A stretch of DNA of 64,000 nt from Roseobacter litoralis Och 149. Lineage in GTDB: Bacteria > Pseudomonadota > Alphaproteobacteria > Rhodobacterales > Rhodobacteraceae. The DNA lies in the NCBI RefSeq assembly GCF_000154785.2, contig NC_015730.1, positions 2,046,001-2,110,000 of the forward strand, read 5' to 3'. The translations under genes were made by a program, and so were the position numbers. This document shows, piece by piece, positions 9,419 to 18,671 of this stretch. Positions within the stretch are counted from its first letter, which is position 1, and every line of letters begins with the position of its first letter. The notes beneath the pieces were generated by a model. It did not search any database. It worked only from the letters and a program-made list of their open reading frames with translations, and had not been told where the DNA came from.

Positions 9419-10399
9419 TCAGGTTTTGGGATCGATATTGGCGTACTGGTTGCCCGAATTGGCATCCGGCTTGGACCAGTCCCGTTTGACCCCAAGATAG
9501 AGCAATGCAGCCGAGGCGACAAATATCGAACTATATGTCCCGACGATGACCCCCCAGATCATGGCGAAAACAAAGCCTCGGATCACATCACCTCCCAGCA
9601 CAAAGAGCGCGATCAACGCCAAAAGCGTCGTCACAGAGGTCATGAAGGTTCGGCTCAGTGTTTCGTTGATCGAAATGTTCAAAACCTCGTTCAACGGACG
9701 CTTTTTGTATTTTCGAAGATTCTCGCGCACTCGGTCAAACACAACGACTGTGTCGTTCAGAGAATAGCCAACGATGGTCAGCAAGGCGGCGATGATGGCC
9801 AGATCAAAGCGGATCTGAAGCTCGGAAAAGACACCAATCGTCAGAATGACGTCATGCACAAGCGCAAGCACCGCCCCGGCTGCGAACTGCCATTCAAACC
9901 GTAACCAGATGTAAATCAGGACAGCGCCGATGGCCAAAACCACAGCAATCACAGCGGTTTGGATCAACTCGCCAGACACCTTTGGCCCAACCGATTCCAC
10001 CGAAGCAAAGGGCAGTTTCAGACCCGGATCCGCCGCTTGAAGGGCCGCACCTATATCGCTGATCAACTGGCCCTCGACCGCCTCGCCACCCTCTTGCGCC
10101 TCGATGCGGATCATTGCGACGTTCTGGTCGGCTTCGAATTGCGGATCAAAAACCTCGGTAATGGAAATGTCGCCCAGTTCCAACGAAGCCAGCGCCTCAC
10201 GATAAACGCCGATGTCCACCGGCTGCGTGCTTTCCGTCCTGATGGTTGTCCCGCCACGAAAGTCGATGCCGTAGTTCAGGCCCTGCAGCATAAAGGAAGC
10301 GAATGCCACGACCATCATCACACCGGAAATCCCCAGCCAGAGCTTCCAGCGCTTGAAGAAATCGAAGTTGGTATTCTGTTTAACCAGACGCAGACGCAT
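9419..10399 (-). CDS. secF: Protein translocase subunit SecF
   Basis: Membrane partner of SecD. It uses proton motive force to assist late steps of Sec-dependent export. The 326-residue protein has an N-terminal helix (about 17-37), a periplasmic P4 domain starting GLNYGIDFRGGT, and five C-terminal helices with SLNDTVVVFDRVREN, a SecF signature. One base separates it from secD, and the two are certainly co-transcribed. Confidence 0.96.
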   Translation of the reverse strand: MRLRLVKQNTNFDFFKRWKLWLGISGVMMVVAFASFMLQGLNYGIDFRGGTTIRTESTQPVDIGVYREALASLELGDISITEVFDPQFEADQNVAMIRIEAQEGGEAVEGQLISDIGAALQAADPGLKLPFASVESVGPKVSGELIQTAVIAVVLAIGAVLIYIWLRFEWQFAAGAVLALVHDVILTIGVFSELQIRFDLAIIAALLTIVGYSLNDTVVVFDRVRENLRKYKKRPLNEVLNISINETLSRTFMTSVTTLLALIALFVLGGDVIRGFVFAMIWGVIVGTYSSIFVASAALLYLGVKRDWSKPDANSGNQYANIDPKT

Positions 10400-10400
10400 A

Positions 10401-12062
10401 TCAGACCTCGATTTTCTTCGGGCGCTTACGCTCGAACCAGATAACGATCATCAACCGCGTGACAAAGATCGCCGTGAAGACAGACGTGAGGATCCCAAGG
10501 CCCAGCGTGATGGCAAAGCCACGCACCGGCCCTGACCCCATCGCAAACAGGATCACCGCTGTGATAAAGGTCGTGATGTTCGCATCCAGAATGGCAGAGA
10601 GCGCTTTTTCATAGCCCAGTTCAATGGCACGCGCTGGCCCTTTGGAGGTTTTCAACTCTTCCCGGATGCGTTCAAAAACCAGCACATTCGCGTCCACCGC
10701 CATACCGACGGTCAGCACGATCCCCGCAATACCCGGCAGGGTCAGCGTACCGCCGATCATACTGAGCAGACCAAAGATGAGACCAATGTTTATGATCAGC
10801 GCCACGTTCGCAAACAATCCGAACATGCCATAGCTCAGGAACATAAAGACAAGCACGCCCACAAAGGCTATGATCGTCGCGATCTTGCCTGCGTCAATGC
10901 TGTCCTGTCCGAGTTCGGGACCGATTGTACGCTCTTCGAGAAACTCAAGGCCCGCTGGCAACGCACCTGCACGCAGCAAAATCGCGAGGTTGGTTGATTC
11001 CTCGACCGTGAACCGCCCCGTAATGATACCCGACCCACCGGGAATATGGCTTTGGATTGTGGGCGCGCTCACGACCTCGTCATCCAAGACGATGGCAAAG
11101 GGCGAACCGATATTTTCCGCCGTATAATCCCCGAATTTCCGCGCGCCGGATGTGTTAAACCTGAAGTTGACCGCAGGCCGTCCATTCTGGTCAAAGGCGG
11201 GTTGCGCATCGACGAGTTCTTCGCCCGTGACGACCGCTGCGGCTTCGATCGTGTAAAAGGCACCGGGTTCATCCACGGATGGCACGAGCTTGTTGCCCAG
11301 ACCCGGGCTGGCATTGGCATCTGATCCACGGCTGACAACCGGGTTAAACGTCAATTGCGCTGTGGTGCCGATGATGTCCTTGAGTTCCGCAGCCGAGCCG
11401 ATCCCCGGCACCTGTATCAGGATACGGTCGGATCCTTGCCGTTGGATCGTGGGCTCGCGTGTGCCAACCTCGTCAATCCGCCTGCGGATGATCTCAAGGC
11501 TTTGCTGCACAGTACGCTCATCGGAGGCCAGTTTTTCCGCCTCCGACATGGTCACGATCAGCAGATCACCCTCCGCGCGCACCTCGATGTCATTCGCGCC
11601 TACGCCCGTAATCGTCTGGATGGGTCGCGCCAACCCGCGCACGATTTCCAACGCGCGCGGCATTCCCTCAGGTTGCGAAATGCGGACATGCACCTCATCA
11701 CTCGGGGAAGGCTGCAGACGAATTGTACCGATTGTTTCGCGCTCTGGGCGCAACGAATCCCGTATCTCGGGCCAATACGATTCCATCCGGTTGGCGTAGA
11801 CATCCGCCACCCTGACTTCGGCCAGCAAATGCGCGCCACCGCGCAAATCCAGTCCAAGGTTCACCAGACCCGATGGCATCCATTCCGGCCAACCGGCCCG
11901 CAGCGCGGCGTTTTCCGGCGTGTCCGCCCCAAGTTCAATGGCCTGAACCGCATCATTGTGCTGCTCGACGGTCGTGTAAAAGAAGTTTGGCATCGCAAGC
12001 CAAAGCCCGGCCACACATGTCAAAAGGATCGTGATCCGTTTCCAAAGATCAATCTGCAGCAT
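10401..12062 (-). CDS. secD: Protein translocase subunit SecD
   Basis: 553-residue membrane protein of the SecDF-YajC complex, pulling substrates on the periplasmic side. Visible are the N-terminal helix, GLDLRGGAHLL near residue 70, the large periplasmic P1 domain, and the six-helix C-terminal part with VGMAVDANVLVFERIREEL. Length is normal for alphaproteobacteria. It follows yajC by 33 bp. Confidence 0.96.
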   Translation of the reverse strand: MLQIDLWKRITILLTCVAGLWLAMPNFFYTTVEQHNDAVQAIELGADTPENAALRAGWPEWMPSGLVNLGLDLRGGAHLLAEVRVADVYANRMESYWPEIRDSLRPERETIGTIRLQPSPSDEVHVRISQPEGMPRALEIVRGLARPIQTITGVGANDIEVRAEGDLLIVTMSEAEKLASDERTVQQSLEIIRRRIDEVGTREPTIQRQGSDRILIQVPGIGSAAELKDIIGTTAQLTFNPVVSRGSDANASPGLGNKLVPSVDEPGAFYTIEAAAVVTGEELVDAQPAFDQNGRPAVNFRFNTSGARKFGDYTAENIGSPFAIVLDDEVVSAPTIQSHIPGGSGIITGRFTVEESTNLAILLRAGALPAGLEFLEERTIGPELGQDSIDAGKIATIIAFVGVLVFMFLSYGMFGLFANVALIINIGLIFGLLSMIGGTLTLPGIAGIVLTVGMAVDANVLVFERIREELKTSKGPARAIELGYEKALSAILDANITTFITAVILFAMGSGPVRGFAITLGLGILTSVFTAIFVTRLMIVIWFERKRPKKIEV

Positions 12063-12095
12063 AGTGACGCCTTTTCAAGCCGTTGTAAGGCGGTC

Positions 12096-12374
12096 TTACT
12101 TCGCCGGTTCAGTTTTCGAGACCACTGTGGCGATTGTGCTTTGGATCACTCTGACCTTCACGCCTTCTGCGATTTCAAGCTCAAGCTCGCCATCGTCTTT
12201 GACCTTGACAACTTTACCAAGAATACCACCCTGCGTGACAACCTGATCGCCCCGACGCAGAGCCGAAACCATTGCCTGATGTTCTTTCACTTTCTTTTGC
12301 TGTGGCCGTATCAGCAGGAAATACATGATCGCAAAGATCAGGATAAGTGGTACGAACTGGGCGAATGCTTCCAT
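12096..12374 (-). CDS. yajC: Preprotein translocase subunit YajC
   Basis: 92-residue single-spanning membrane protein associated with SecDF. The N-terminal helix (about 5-25, IFAIMYFLLIRPQQKK) is followed by the conserved basic stretch and a small beta domain (RRGDQVVTQGGILGKV). First gene of the yajC-secD-secF operon; its promoter must lie in 12375-12500, shared with or facing the protease gene. Confidence 0.94.
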   Translation of the reverse strand: MEAFAQFVPLILIFAIMYFLLIRPQQKKVKEHQAMVSALRRGDQVVTQGGILGKVVKVKDDGELELEIAEGVKVRVIQSTIATVVSKTEPAK

Positions 12375-12492
12375 GAACAGGGTCCTTTACATGATGGCGT
12401 ACCGCGTCACTTCCGCGACACGCGAATTTTGGCGGAACCTATGGTCTGATGGCGCGCTTTGCAAGACAGACCGTAGGGCGATCGCAAATGAA

Positions 12493-13314
12493 ATGCGCGC
12501 TTGGTCTCGCGACGTGAAAAAGCGCCTGCCGCGGCCCATCACAACCGCGTTCAGACACAAAACCGCTCAGCGCCGGACATGGCGGGTAAACCTTGGCGCG
12601 ATGTCTGCCATTTGCGCACTGTGCTTTTCTCAGGTCCCGCAAGGTATCGCCGGTCCTCTGCCGATGCTGGACGCGGAGTCGCGTCAGCAATGGCAGGCCG
12701 TTGGACGTGTAAACGGCGCGGGTTTTCGCAACACGAGCGGCTGTTCTGGCACATTGGTGGCCCCTGATCTGGTGTTGACCGCTGCACATTGCGTTACGTC
12801 TGACGGGCGCTTGTGGTCGGAACGCCATTTTCTGGCCGGGTGGTTTCGAGGCGAGTTCACCGCGCACCGTGTTTCAAAAGATATCCAAATACACCCTCTT
12901 TATGCACTGACCACGGGGGCGCCCAAATTCGCCTATGACATTGCGATGATCCGGTTGTTGGAACCTATCGAACGCGCGCTCCTGCCGCCCGTTGATCTGC
13001 TGCCGCGAAATGCAGTCTCTGGTTCAACGGGTCTGTTGCTCGGGTATCAGAACACGCGTCCGCACGCATTGAGCGGTGCCGCCGGATGCCCCCGAAAGCC
13101 GTTGCGCGCGTCGAAATGGGTCATTTACGGATGCGAAGTGATCAGCGGCACGTCAGGCGGGGCGGTGATGGTTGAAACACAAACGGGGTGGAAACTTGGC
13201 GCTGTCATCGTCGCGCGCCAAGGCGCGGCGGGCGAAGCACTTGCCGTTCCGGTCAACGATTGGATACGCGACGCCGTGAAAGAAGCGCAAAAACGAGAGG
13301 ATTTACGCAAATAA
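12493..13314 (+). CDS. Trypsin-like (S1) serine protease, exported
   Basis: A 273-residue chymotrypsin-fold protease. The catalytic triad is visible: H99 in LTAAHC, D149 in YDIAMIRL and S221 in GTSGGAV, and cysteines around them suit disulfides outside the cytoplasm. A hydrophobic stretch (GAMSAICALCFS) before QGIAGP looks like a signal peptide with an unusually long basic n-region. The start is uncertain: ATG 12493 and ATG 12601 are both possible, and a further in-frame ATG at 12325 overlaps yajC and is unlikely. Divergent from yajC. Substrate unknown. Confidence 0.78.
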   Translation: MRAWSRDVKKRLPRPITTAFRHKTAQRRTWRVNLGAMSAICALCFSQVPQGIAGPLPMLDAESRQQWQAVGRVNGAGFRNTSGCSGTLVAPDLVLTAAHCVTSDGRLWSERHFLAGWFRGEFTAHRVSKDIQIHPLYALTTGAPKFAYDIAMIRLLEPIERALLPPVDLLPRNAVSGSTGLLLGYQNTRPHALSGAAGCPRKPLRASKWVIYGCEVISGTSGGAVMVETQTGWKLGAVIVARQGAAGEALAVPVNDWIRDAVKEAQKREDLRK

Positions 13315-13403
13315 CACCCTCCGACAGGCCATGCGACGCTTACGATCCACTTAAACTTCGGTCATAAGCAGAGCCAGAAACGATTCAGATCCGAGGATAA
13401 GAC

Positions 13404-14696
13404 ATGCACGATATCCGCGCAATCCGAGAGAACCCGGCAGCCTTTGACGCAGCATTGGCGCGACGTGGGGAGGCACCGATGTCGCAGGCGATACTCGCAC
13501 TGGACACAGCACGGCGCGCCAAGATCAACGCAGCGGAAAACGCTCAGGCCGAACAGAACAAAGCCTCAAAGGAGGTCGGACAGGCCAAGGCAAAGGGCGA
13601 TGAGGCGACGTTTGAACAATTGCGCGCGCTGGTCTCTGAAAAGAAGGCGCTGATCGCGCAAATGCAGGCGGATGCCAAAACGCTGGACGCAGAATTGACA
13701 GAAAAACTGTCCTGGATTGCCAACATCCCGGCTGATGATGTGCCCGATGGCGCCGACGAAGATGACAACGTCGAGGTGCGCCGCTGGGGGCATCTGCCCG
13801 ATTTTGAATTCACGCCCAAAGAACACTACGAAATCGGGGGCGTTGCCGCCTCGATGGACTTTGACACGGCCGCAAAAACATCCGGCGCACGTTTTGTGAT
13901 GCTGAAGGGTGCGGTTGCCCGTATTCATCGTGCCTTGTCGCAATTCATGATCGACACCCATGTGGATCACAACGGGCTGACCGAAATCAACAGCCCTGTT
14001 CTGGTGCGCGACGATGCGATGTATGGCACGGACAAACTGCCGAAATTTGCCGAGGACAGCTACCAGACCACCAATGGCTGGTGGCTCGTGTCCACATCGG
14101 AAATTCCCCTGACCTATACGGTCGCGGGTGATATTCTGGACGCTGCCGCCCTGCCAATCCGGATGACCGCGCACACGTTGTGCTTTCGTTCCGAAGCGGG
14201 CAGTGCGGGGCGCGACACCGCGGGTATGCTGCGCCAGCACCAGTTCGAGAAGGTCGAGATGGTCTCGATCACCGAACCGGACCAGTCCGAGGCGGAACAA
14301 CAACGCATGCTGCGCTGTGCCGAGGATATTCTGGAACGCCTCGGCCTGCCCTATCGCACCGTGCTGCTTTGCACGGGCGACATGGGGTTCGGAGCGCGGC
14401 GCACCTTTGACATCGAAGCCTGGCTGCCCGGTCAGAACAACTATCGCGAAATATCTTCGGTTTCGACGACCGGAGATTTTCAGGCACGGCGCATGAATGC
14501 GCGCTACAAACCCGCCGATGGGGGCAAGCCACAGTTCGTGCATACGCTGAACGGCTCAGGTCTGGCCGTGGGGCGTTGCCTGATTGCAGTGTTGGAAAAC
14601 GGGCAGCAGGCGGATGGGTCCGTGGTTCTGCCGCCGGTCCTAGCCAGCTATCTCGGCGGCAAAACCGTGCTGAGTGCTGAGGGCACTCTGGTCTGA
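13404..14696 (+). CDS. serS: Seryl-tRNA synthetase
   Basis: Class II synthetase of 430 residues, charging tRNA-Ser in the cytoplasm. The N-terminal coiled-coil arm (about residues 30-105, rich in A/E/K/Q) that grips the long variable arm of tRNA-Ser is visible. Motif 2 appears as [16 protein letters not shown] and motif 3 as [20 protein letters not shown] 13404 follows GAGGATAAG. Convergent with the dehydrogenase gene, only 12 bp apart. Confidence 0.96.
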   Translation: MHDIRAIRENPAAFDAALARRGEAPMSQAILALDTARRAKINAAENAQAEQNKASKEVGQAKAKGDEATFEQLRALVSEKKALIAQMQADAKTLDAELTEKLSWIANIPADDVPDGADEDDNVEVRRWGHLPDFEFTPKEHYEIGGVAASMDFDTAAKTSGARFVMLKGAVARIHRALSQFMIDTHVDHNGLTEINSPVLVRDDAMYGTDKLPKFAEDSYQTTNGWWLVSTSEIPLTYTVAGDILDAAALPIRMTAHTLCFRSEAGSAGRDTAGMLRQHQFEKVEMVSITEPDQSEAEQQRMLRCAEDILERLGLPYRTVLLCTGDMGFGARRTFDIEAWLPGQNNYREISSVSTTGDFQARRMNARYKPADGGKPQFVHTLNGSGLAVGRCLIAVLENGQQADGSVVLPPVLASYLGGKTVLSAEGTLV

Positions 14697-14708
14697 TCAC
14701 CCCTACCG

Positions 14709-15653
14709 CTACCGGGTCGGGTGGATTTCATAGCCGCGTTCTTCGGGTTCATCATCAATCAGCGTGTCGGGAAAACCCGGCGCGCGGACATCAAGGCCCG
14801 TCGCCTCTTCGAGGCGTTCGATCATGCGGTCCGATTGCGCCCGCTCCCCATAGCGGCGCTGCCCGTCGCGCATCATCTCGATGATCAGCGGTGAAATTTC
14901 CAGCGGCACGTCATGTGCCTCGGCCAGTTTCTGAAACAGGCCGATGTCTTTTTGCACAAGGTCCATGGTGAAATTCACATCACGCGATCCCGACAACAGC
15001 AGCTGGCTTTCGGTTTCATGCACGAACGACGTTCCCGACGAGATGCTGATTGCGTCAAAGGTGGTGGCCAGGTCCATCCCGGCGGCTTTCATCACCGTCA
15101 ACGCTTCGCACAGGGTCAGCAGATTGGCAGTCGCCAGATAGTTTGTCATGACTTTCAAAACACTCGCACTGCCCAACGGTCCGGTATGCAGAACGCGTCG
15201 GCCCATGAGCGTCAGCAACGGCAAGATGCGCTCAAACGTCGGGCGGTCGCATCCGGCATAAATAGAAATATTGCCCGTGTCCGCCCGGTGACACCCGCCT
15301 GAAACAGGACAATCGACCGCCGCCCCACCCGCCTTGATCACCTCTGCACCGATTTTTTTAACCTCGGCCTCATCGGTTGTGGACATCTCCATCCAGATCT
15401 TGCCCGCCCCAACATGGGGCAACATCTGTTCCAGCACGGCGGCAGAGGCCGCAGGACTTGGCAGACAGGTGATCACAGCGTCGCAGCTCTGCATCATATT
15501 CGCAGGCGTACCACCATCTTTTGCACCCAATGCAACCTTTGCCGCCACAAAATCCGGGTTCAGGTCATGCACCCAGAGGTCCGTACCATTTCGCAACAAT
15601 GACCCGCTAAGCTTGCCGCCCACATTACCCAACCCGATAAACCCGACTTTCAT
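14709..15653 (-). CDS. NAD(P)-dependent 3-hydroxyacid dehydrogenase (HIBADH family)
   Basis: 314-residue beta-hydroxyacid dehydrogenase. The Rossmann fingerprint GFIGLGNVGG is at residues 4-13, the substrate signature DCPVSGGCHRADTGN in the middle, and the catalytic lysine region KVMTNYLATAN after it. Substrate could be 3-hydroxyisobutyrate, tartronate semialdehyde or another short hydroxy acid; sequence alone does not decide. ATG 15653 has AGGAG eight bases upstream. The 40-residue tail after the dehydrogenase core (ending EIHPTR) is longer than in MmsB. Alone on this strand. Confidence 0.82.
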   Translation of the reverse strand: MKVGFIGLGNVGGKLSGSLLRNGTDLWVHDLNPDFVAAKVALGAKDGGTPANMMQSCDAVITCLPSPAASAAVLEQMLPHVGAGKIWMEMSTTDEAEVKKIGAEVIKAGGAAVDCPVSGGCHRADTGNISIYAGCDRPTFERILPLLTLMGRRVLHTGPLGSASVLKVMTNYLATANLLTLCEALTVMKAAGMDLATTFDAISISSGTSFVHETESQLLLSGSRDVNFTMDLVQKDIGLFQKLAEAHDVPLEISPLIIEMMRDGQRRYGERAQSDRMIERLEEATGLDVRAPGFPDTLIDDEPEERGYEIHPTR

Positions 15654-15941
15654 TCCACGCTCCTGCCTAGTATTTCGCGCAAAGCTATGGGGCGCACACG
15701 ACATGTCGCGCCTGTTTGCGACGACGGATCGAATGATGGGGGCCTTTCGAGCCACGGGCCACACCTAAATCACGGGCACTGTGTTGGTAGATTGTCGGAT
15801 GTAACCGAATTTATCTCGAGAACGGCGCTCACGCTGCCCAGCTCTGACATCGCCGCGGCCCACCTCGCGCAGCAAACAAACCACGCTTGCGCGCGCAAGC
15901 GGCTTGCGGCATTGTTTTCACATCCCGAAAAGGTTCCCTTG

Positions 15942-16196
15942 ATGCAGTTACGATTTTTGCCTTTGCTTATCATCACGACGGCTTTGACGGCCTGTGGATT
16001 TTGGCCAGACCTCCCCGAGGCAGCCGGAAGCAGTAACAAAGGGTCCAAATACCCTGTATTTGTGCCGCTCGATAAGGCCAGCCTGCCCTCCCCCGAACAG
16101 CAGGCCGACGAAATAGAGGCAGAGGCGGCACTGGCCGGGCGGATCGCACGGCTGCGCGCGCGCGCAGCCGATTTACGCAGCACGTCGGTCGAATAA
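15942..16196 (+). CDS. Small lipoprotein of unknown function
   Basis: 84 residues with a lipoprotein signal peptide ending in the lipobox LTAC (cysteine at residue 17), followed by a short proline/serine linker and a C-terminal charged helix (EQQADEIEAEAALAGRIARLRARAADLR). Such small helical lipoproteins sit in the outer or inner membrane; no domain is recognised. ATG 15942 is chosen because the frame upstream to 15687 is not signal-like. It lies 95 bp before hom and may be its first operon member, though a separate promoter is just as likely. Confidence 0.6.
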   Translation: MQLRFLPLLIITTALTACGFWPDLPEAAGSSNKGSKYPVFVPLDKASLPSPEQQADEIEAEAALAGRIARLRARAADLRSTSVE

Positions 16197-16291
16197 CGCT
16201 GTCGGGCGGTCGCTTGCGCGTTGCACGCTTTAAGCTGACAGGATAAACGCCGCGCAGACACCACATCCACACGCGCAAAGGAATCACCCCG

Positions 16292-17578
16292 ATGTCTCAG
16301 CCTCTTCGTCTCGGTATCGCAGGTCTTGGTACGGTTGGCATTGGCGTCCTGCGCATTCTGAGGCAGCATGCCGCCTTGCTTGAGGCGCGCACCGGTCGCC
16401 GCCTTGAAATCACCGCCGTCTCGGCACGGGACAAATCCAAGGATCGCGGCATATCCCTGGCGTCTTATGCATGGGAAGCGGACCCGGTTGCTCTGGCGCA
16501 GCGCGATGACATCGACGTTTTTGTCGAACTGATCGGTGGCGAGGAAGGGCCTGCAAAAGACGCTGTCGAAGCGGCGCTGTCCAAGGGCAAGGATGTCGTG
16601 ACCGCCAACAAGGCGCTATTGGCGATCCACGGTCAGGCGCTGGCCGAAAAAGCCGAAGCGGATGGGCGCGCCCTGCGCTACGAGGCCGCCGTTGCGGGCG
16701 GTATCCCCGTGATCAAAGCGCTGACCGAGGGGTTGGCAGGCAATGCCGTCACCCGCGTCATGGGCGTGATGAACGGATCCTGCAATTACATCCTGACGCG
16801 GATGGAAACCGCCGGTCTGAGCTATGATGAGGTCTTTGCCGAAGCGGATGCACTGGGATATCTCGAAGCGGACCCACAATTGGACGTGGGCGGGATTGAT
16901 GCCGCGCACAAGCTGGCCATCCTGTCCTCTCTCGCCTTTGGCACCAAGGTTGATTTTGCAGGCATCACGCTGGAAGGCATCGACCGCGTCAGCATTGATG
17001 ACATCCGCGCCGCTGCCGATATGGGCTATAAGATCAAACTGCTGGGCGTCGCGCAACAGACCGCGCGCGGCCTCGAACAGCGCATGCAGCCCTGCCTTGT
17101 GCCTGCCACGTCACCTTTGGGTCAGCTTGACGGGGGCACCAATATGGTCGTCCTTGAGGGCGATGCCGTCGGGCAGATCGTGCTGCGTGGCCCCGGTGCG
17201 GGTGAAGGCCCCACGGCCAGTGCCGTGCTGAGCGATATCTGCGATCTGGCGCGCGGGTTCTCGGGGCCGGTATTTGGCCTGCCCGCAACAACGCTGGAAA
17301 CATCACAACCTGCCACTGCCGCCCTGCCCGCCTCTTACTATCTGCGCATGTCATTGCATGACAAACCCGGCGCATTGGCCAAGATCGCGACCGTTTTGGG
17401 TGAAGCTGGCGTCTCGATTGATCGCATGCGTCAGTATGGACACGACGAAACGGCAGCGCCGGTCTTGATCGTTACCCACAAAACCACCCCCGCCGCCATC
17501 GCCGACGCTTTGGCGGCCATGCAGGATACGGCGGTGCTGTCTGGCGATCCTGTCGCCCTGCGCATCGAAGACGTCTGA
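16292..17578 (+). CDS. hom: Homoserine dehydrogenase
   Basis: Reduces aspartate semialdehyde to homoserine, the branch to threonine, methionine and isoleucine. The 428-residue protein has an N-terminal Rossmann motif GIAGLGTVGIGVL, the catalytic core with GVMNGSCNYIL and DVGGIDAAHKLAIL, and a C-terminal ACT domain (about 350-425, YYLRMSLHDKPGALAKIA) for amino acid feedback. Start at ATG 16292. Followed 84 bp later by glpX. Confidence 0.95.
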   Translation: MSQPLRLGIAGLGTVGIGVLRILRQHAALLEARTGRRLEITAVSARDKSKDRGISLASYAWEADPVALAQRDDIDVFVELIGGEEGPAKDAVEAALSKGKDVVTANKALLAIHGQALAEKAEADGRALRYEAAVAGGIPVIKALTEGLAGNAVTRVMGVMNGSCNYILTRMETAGLSYDEVFAEADALGYLEADPQLDVGGIDAAHKLAILSSLAFGTKVDFAGITLEGIDRVSIDDIRAAADMGYKIKLLGVAQQTARGLEQRMQPCLVPATSPLGQLDGGTNMVVLEGDAVGQIVLRGPGAGEGPTASAVLSDICDLARGFSGPVFGLPATTLETSQPATAALPASYYLRMSLHDKPGALAKIATVLGEAGVSIDRMRQYGHDETAAPVLIVTHKTTPAAIADALAAMQDTAVLSGDPVALRIEDV

Positions 17579-17662
17579 CACAGACAGCAACATTGTTCTC
17601 ACCCTCAGGGGCGGCTACAACCCGTCCGGACGCTCACTCTCTAGGACCAAAAGGAATTTGTA

Positions 17663-18637
17663 ATGCCTGCCACCGCCGAATTTCACGATCGCATGTTATC
17701 TCTGGGCCTTGCCCGCGTCTCTGAAGCAGCAGCGCTGGCCTCTGCCCGCCTTGTGGGTCACGGAGATGAGAAAGCCGCCGATCAGGCGGCGGTGAACGCC
17801 ATGCGCGAACAGCTCAACATGCTGGACATTGCCGGTGTGGTCGTCATCGGTGAAGGCGAACGCGACGAGGCCCCGATGCTGTTCATCGGCGAAGAGGTTG
17901 GCACCGGCAACGGACCCGGTGTTGATATCGCGCTTGACCCGCTTGAGGGTACGACCCTGACGGCAAAGGACATGCCAAATGCGCTTACGGTGATCGCCAT
18001 GGGGCCACGCGGCTCGATGCTGCACGCACCGGACGTTTACATGGACAAGCTGGCGATCGGGCCGGGGTTTGCCGAAAACGTCGTTACACTCGCCATGAGC
18101 CCGGGCGCGCGCGTCGCGGCACTTGCGGCGGCCAAAGGCTGCGCCCCTTCGGATATAACGGTTTGTATTCTTGAACGCCCCCGCCACGAAGCCATGATCA
18201 GCGAAGTGCGCGCAACCGGCGCATCGATCCGCCTGATCACCGACGGCGATGTGGCTGGCGTAATGCACTGCGCTGAACCTGAAACAGGTATCGACATGTA
18301 TATGGGCGAAGGCGGCGCACCAGAAGGCGTGCTCGCAGCCGCGGCTTTGAAATGCATGGGTGGCCAGATGTTCGGACGGCTTTTGTTTCGCAACGATGAC
18401 GAGCGCGGTCGCGCGGCCAAAGCTGGCATAACCGATCTGGACCGTATCTATGCGCGCGATGACATGGTGACCGAAGACGTCATTTTTGCAGCAACCGGTG
18501 TGACAGGCGGCAGTATTCTGGCCGGTGTCCACCGCGAACCGGGTTGGATGACAACCGAAACGTTGATTATGCGGTCAAAAACCGGATCAGTACGGCGCAT
18601 GAACTACCGCACACCTGTCTCGTCACCACAGGTTTGA
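17663..18637 (+). CDS. glpX: Class II fructose-1,6-bisphosphatase GlpX
   Basis: 324-residue metal-dependent phosphatase converting fructose-1,6-bisphosphate to fructose-6-phosphate in gluconeogenesis (some members also act on sedoheptulose-1,7-bisphosphate). Motifs: GEGERDEAPML around residue 64 and the lithium-sensitive phosphatase signature DPLEGTTLT near residue 93. Start ATG 17663 follows an AAAAGGAA ribosome site. Likely co-transcribed with hom upstream and recJ downstream (34 bp). Confidence 0.95.
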   Translation: MPATAEFHDRMLSLGLARVSEAAALASARLVGHGDEKAADQAAVNAMREQLNMLDIAGVVVIGEGERDEAPMLFIGEEVGTGNGPGVDIALDPLEGTTLTAKDMPNALTVIAMGPRGSMLHAPDVYMDKLAIGPGFAENVVTLAMSPGARVAALAAAKGCAPSDITVCILERPRHEAMISEVRATGASIRLITDGDVAGVMHCAEPETGIDMYMGEGGAPEGVLAAAALKCMGGQMFGRLLFRNDDERGRAAKAGITDLDRIYARDDMVTEDVIFAATGVTGGSILAGVHREPGWMTTETLIMRSKTGSVRRMNYRTPVSSPQV

Positions 18638-18671
18638 ACGTCCCGTCGGCTGTGATTGGTGAGGCGTTGGT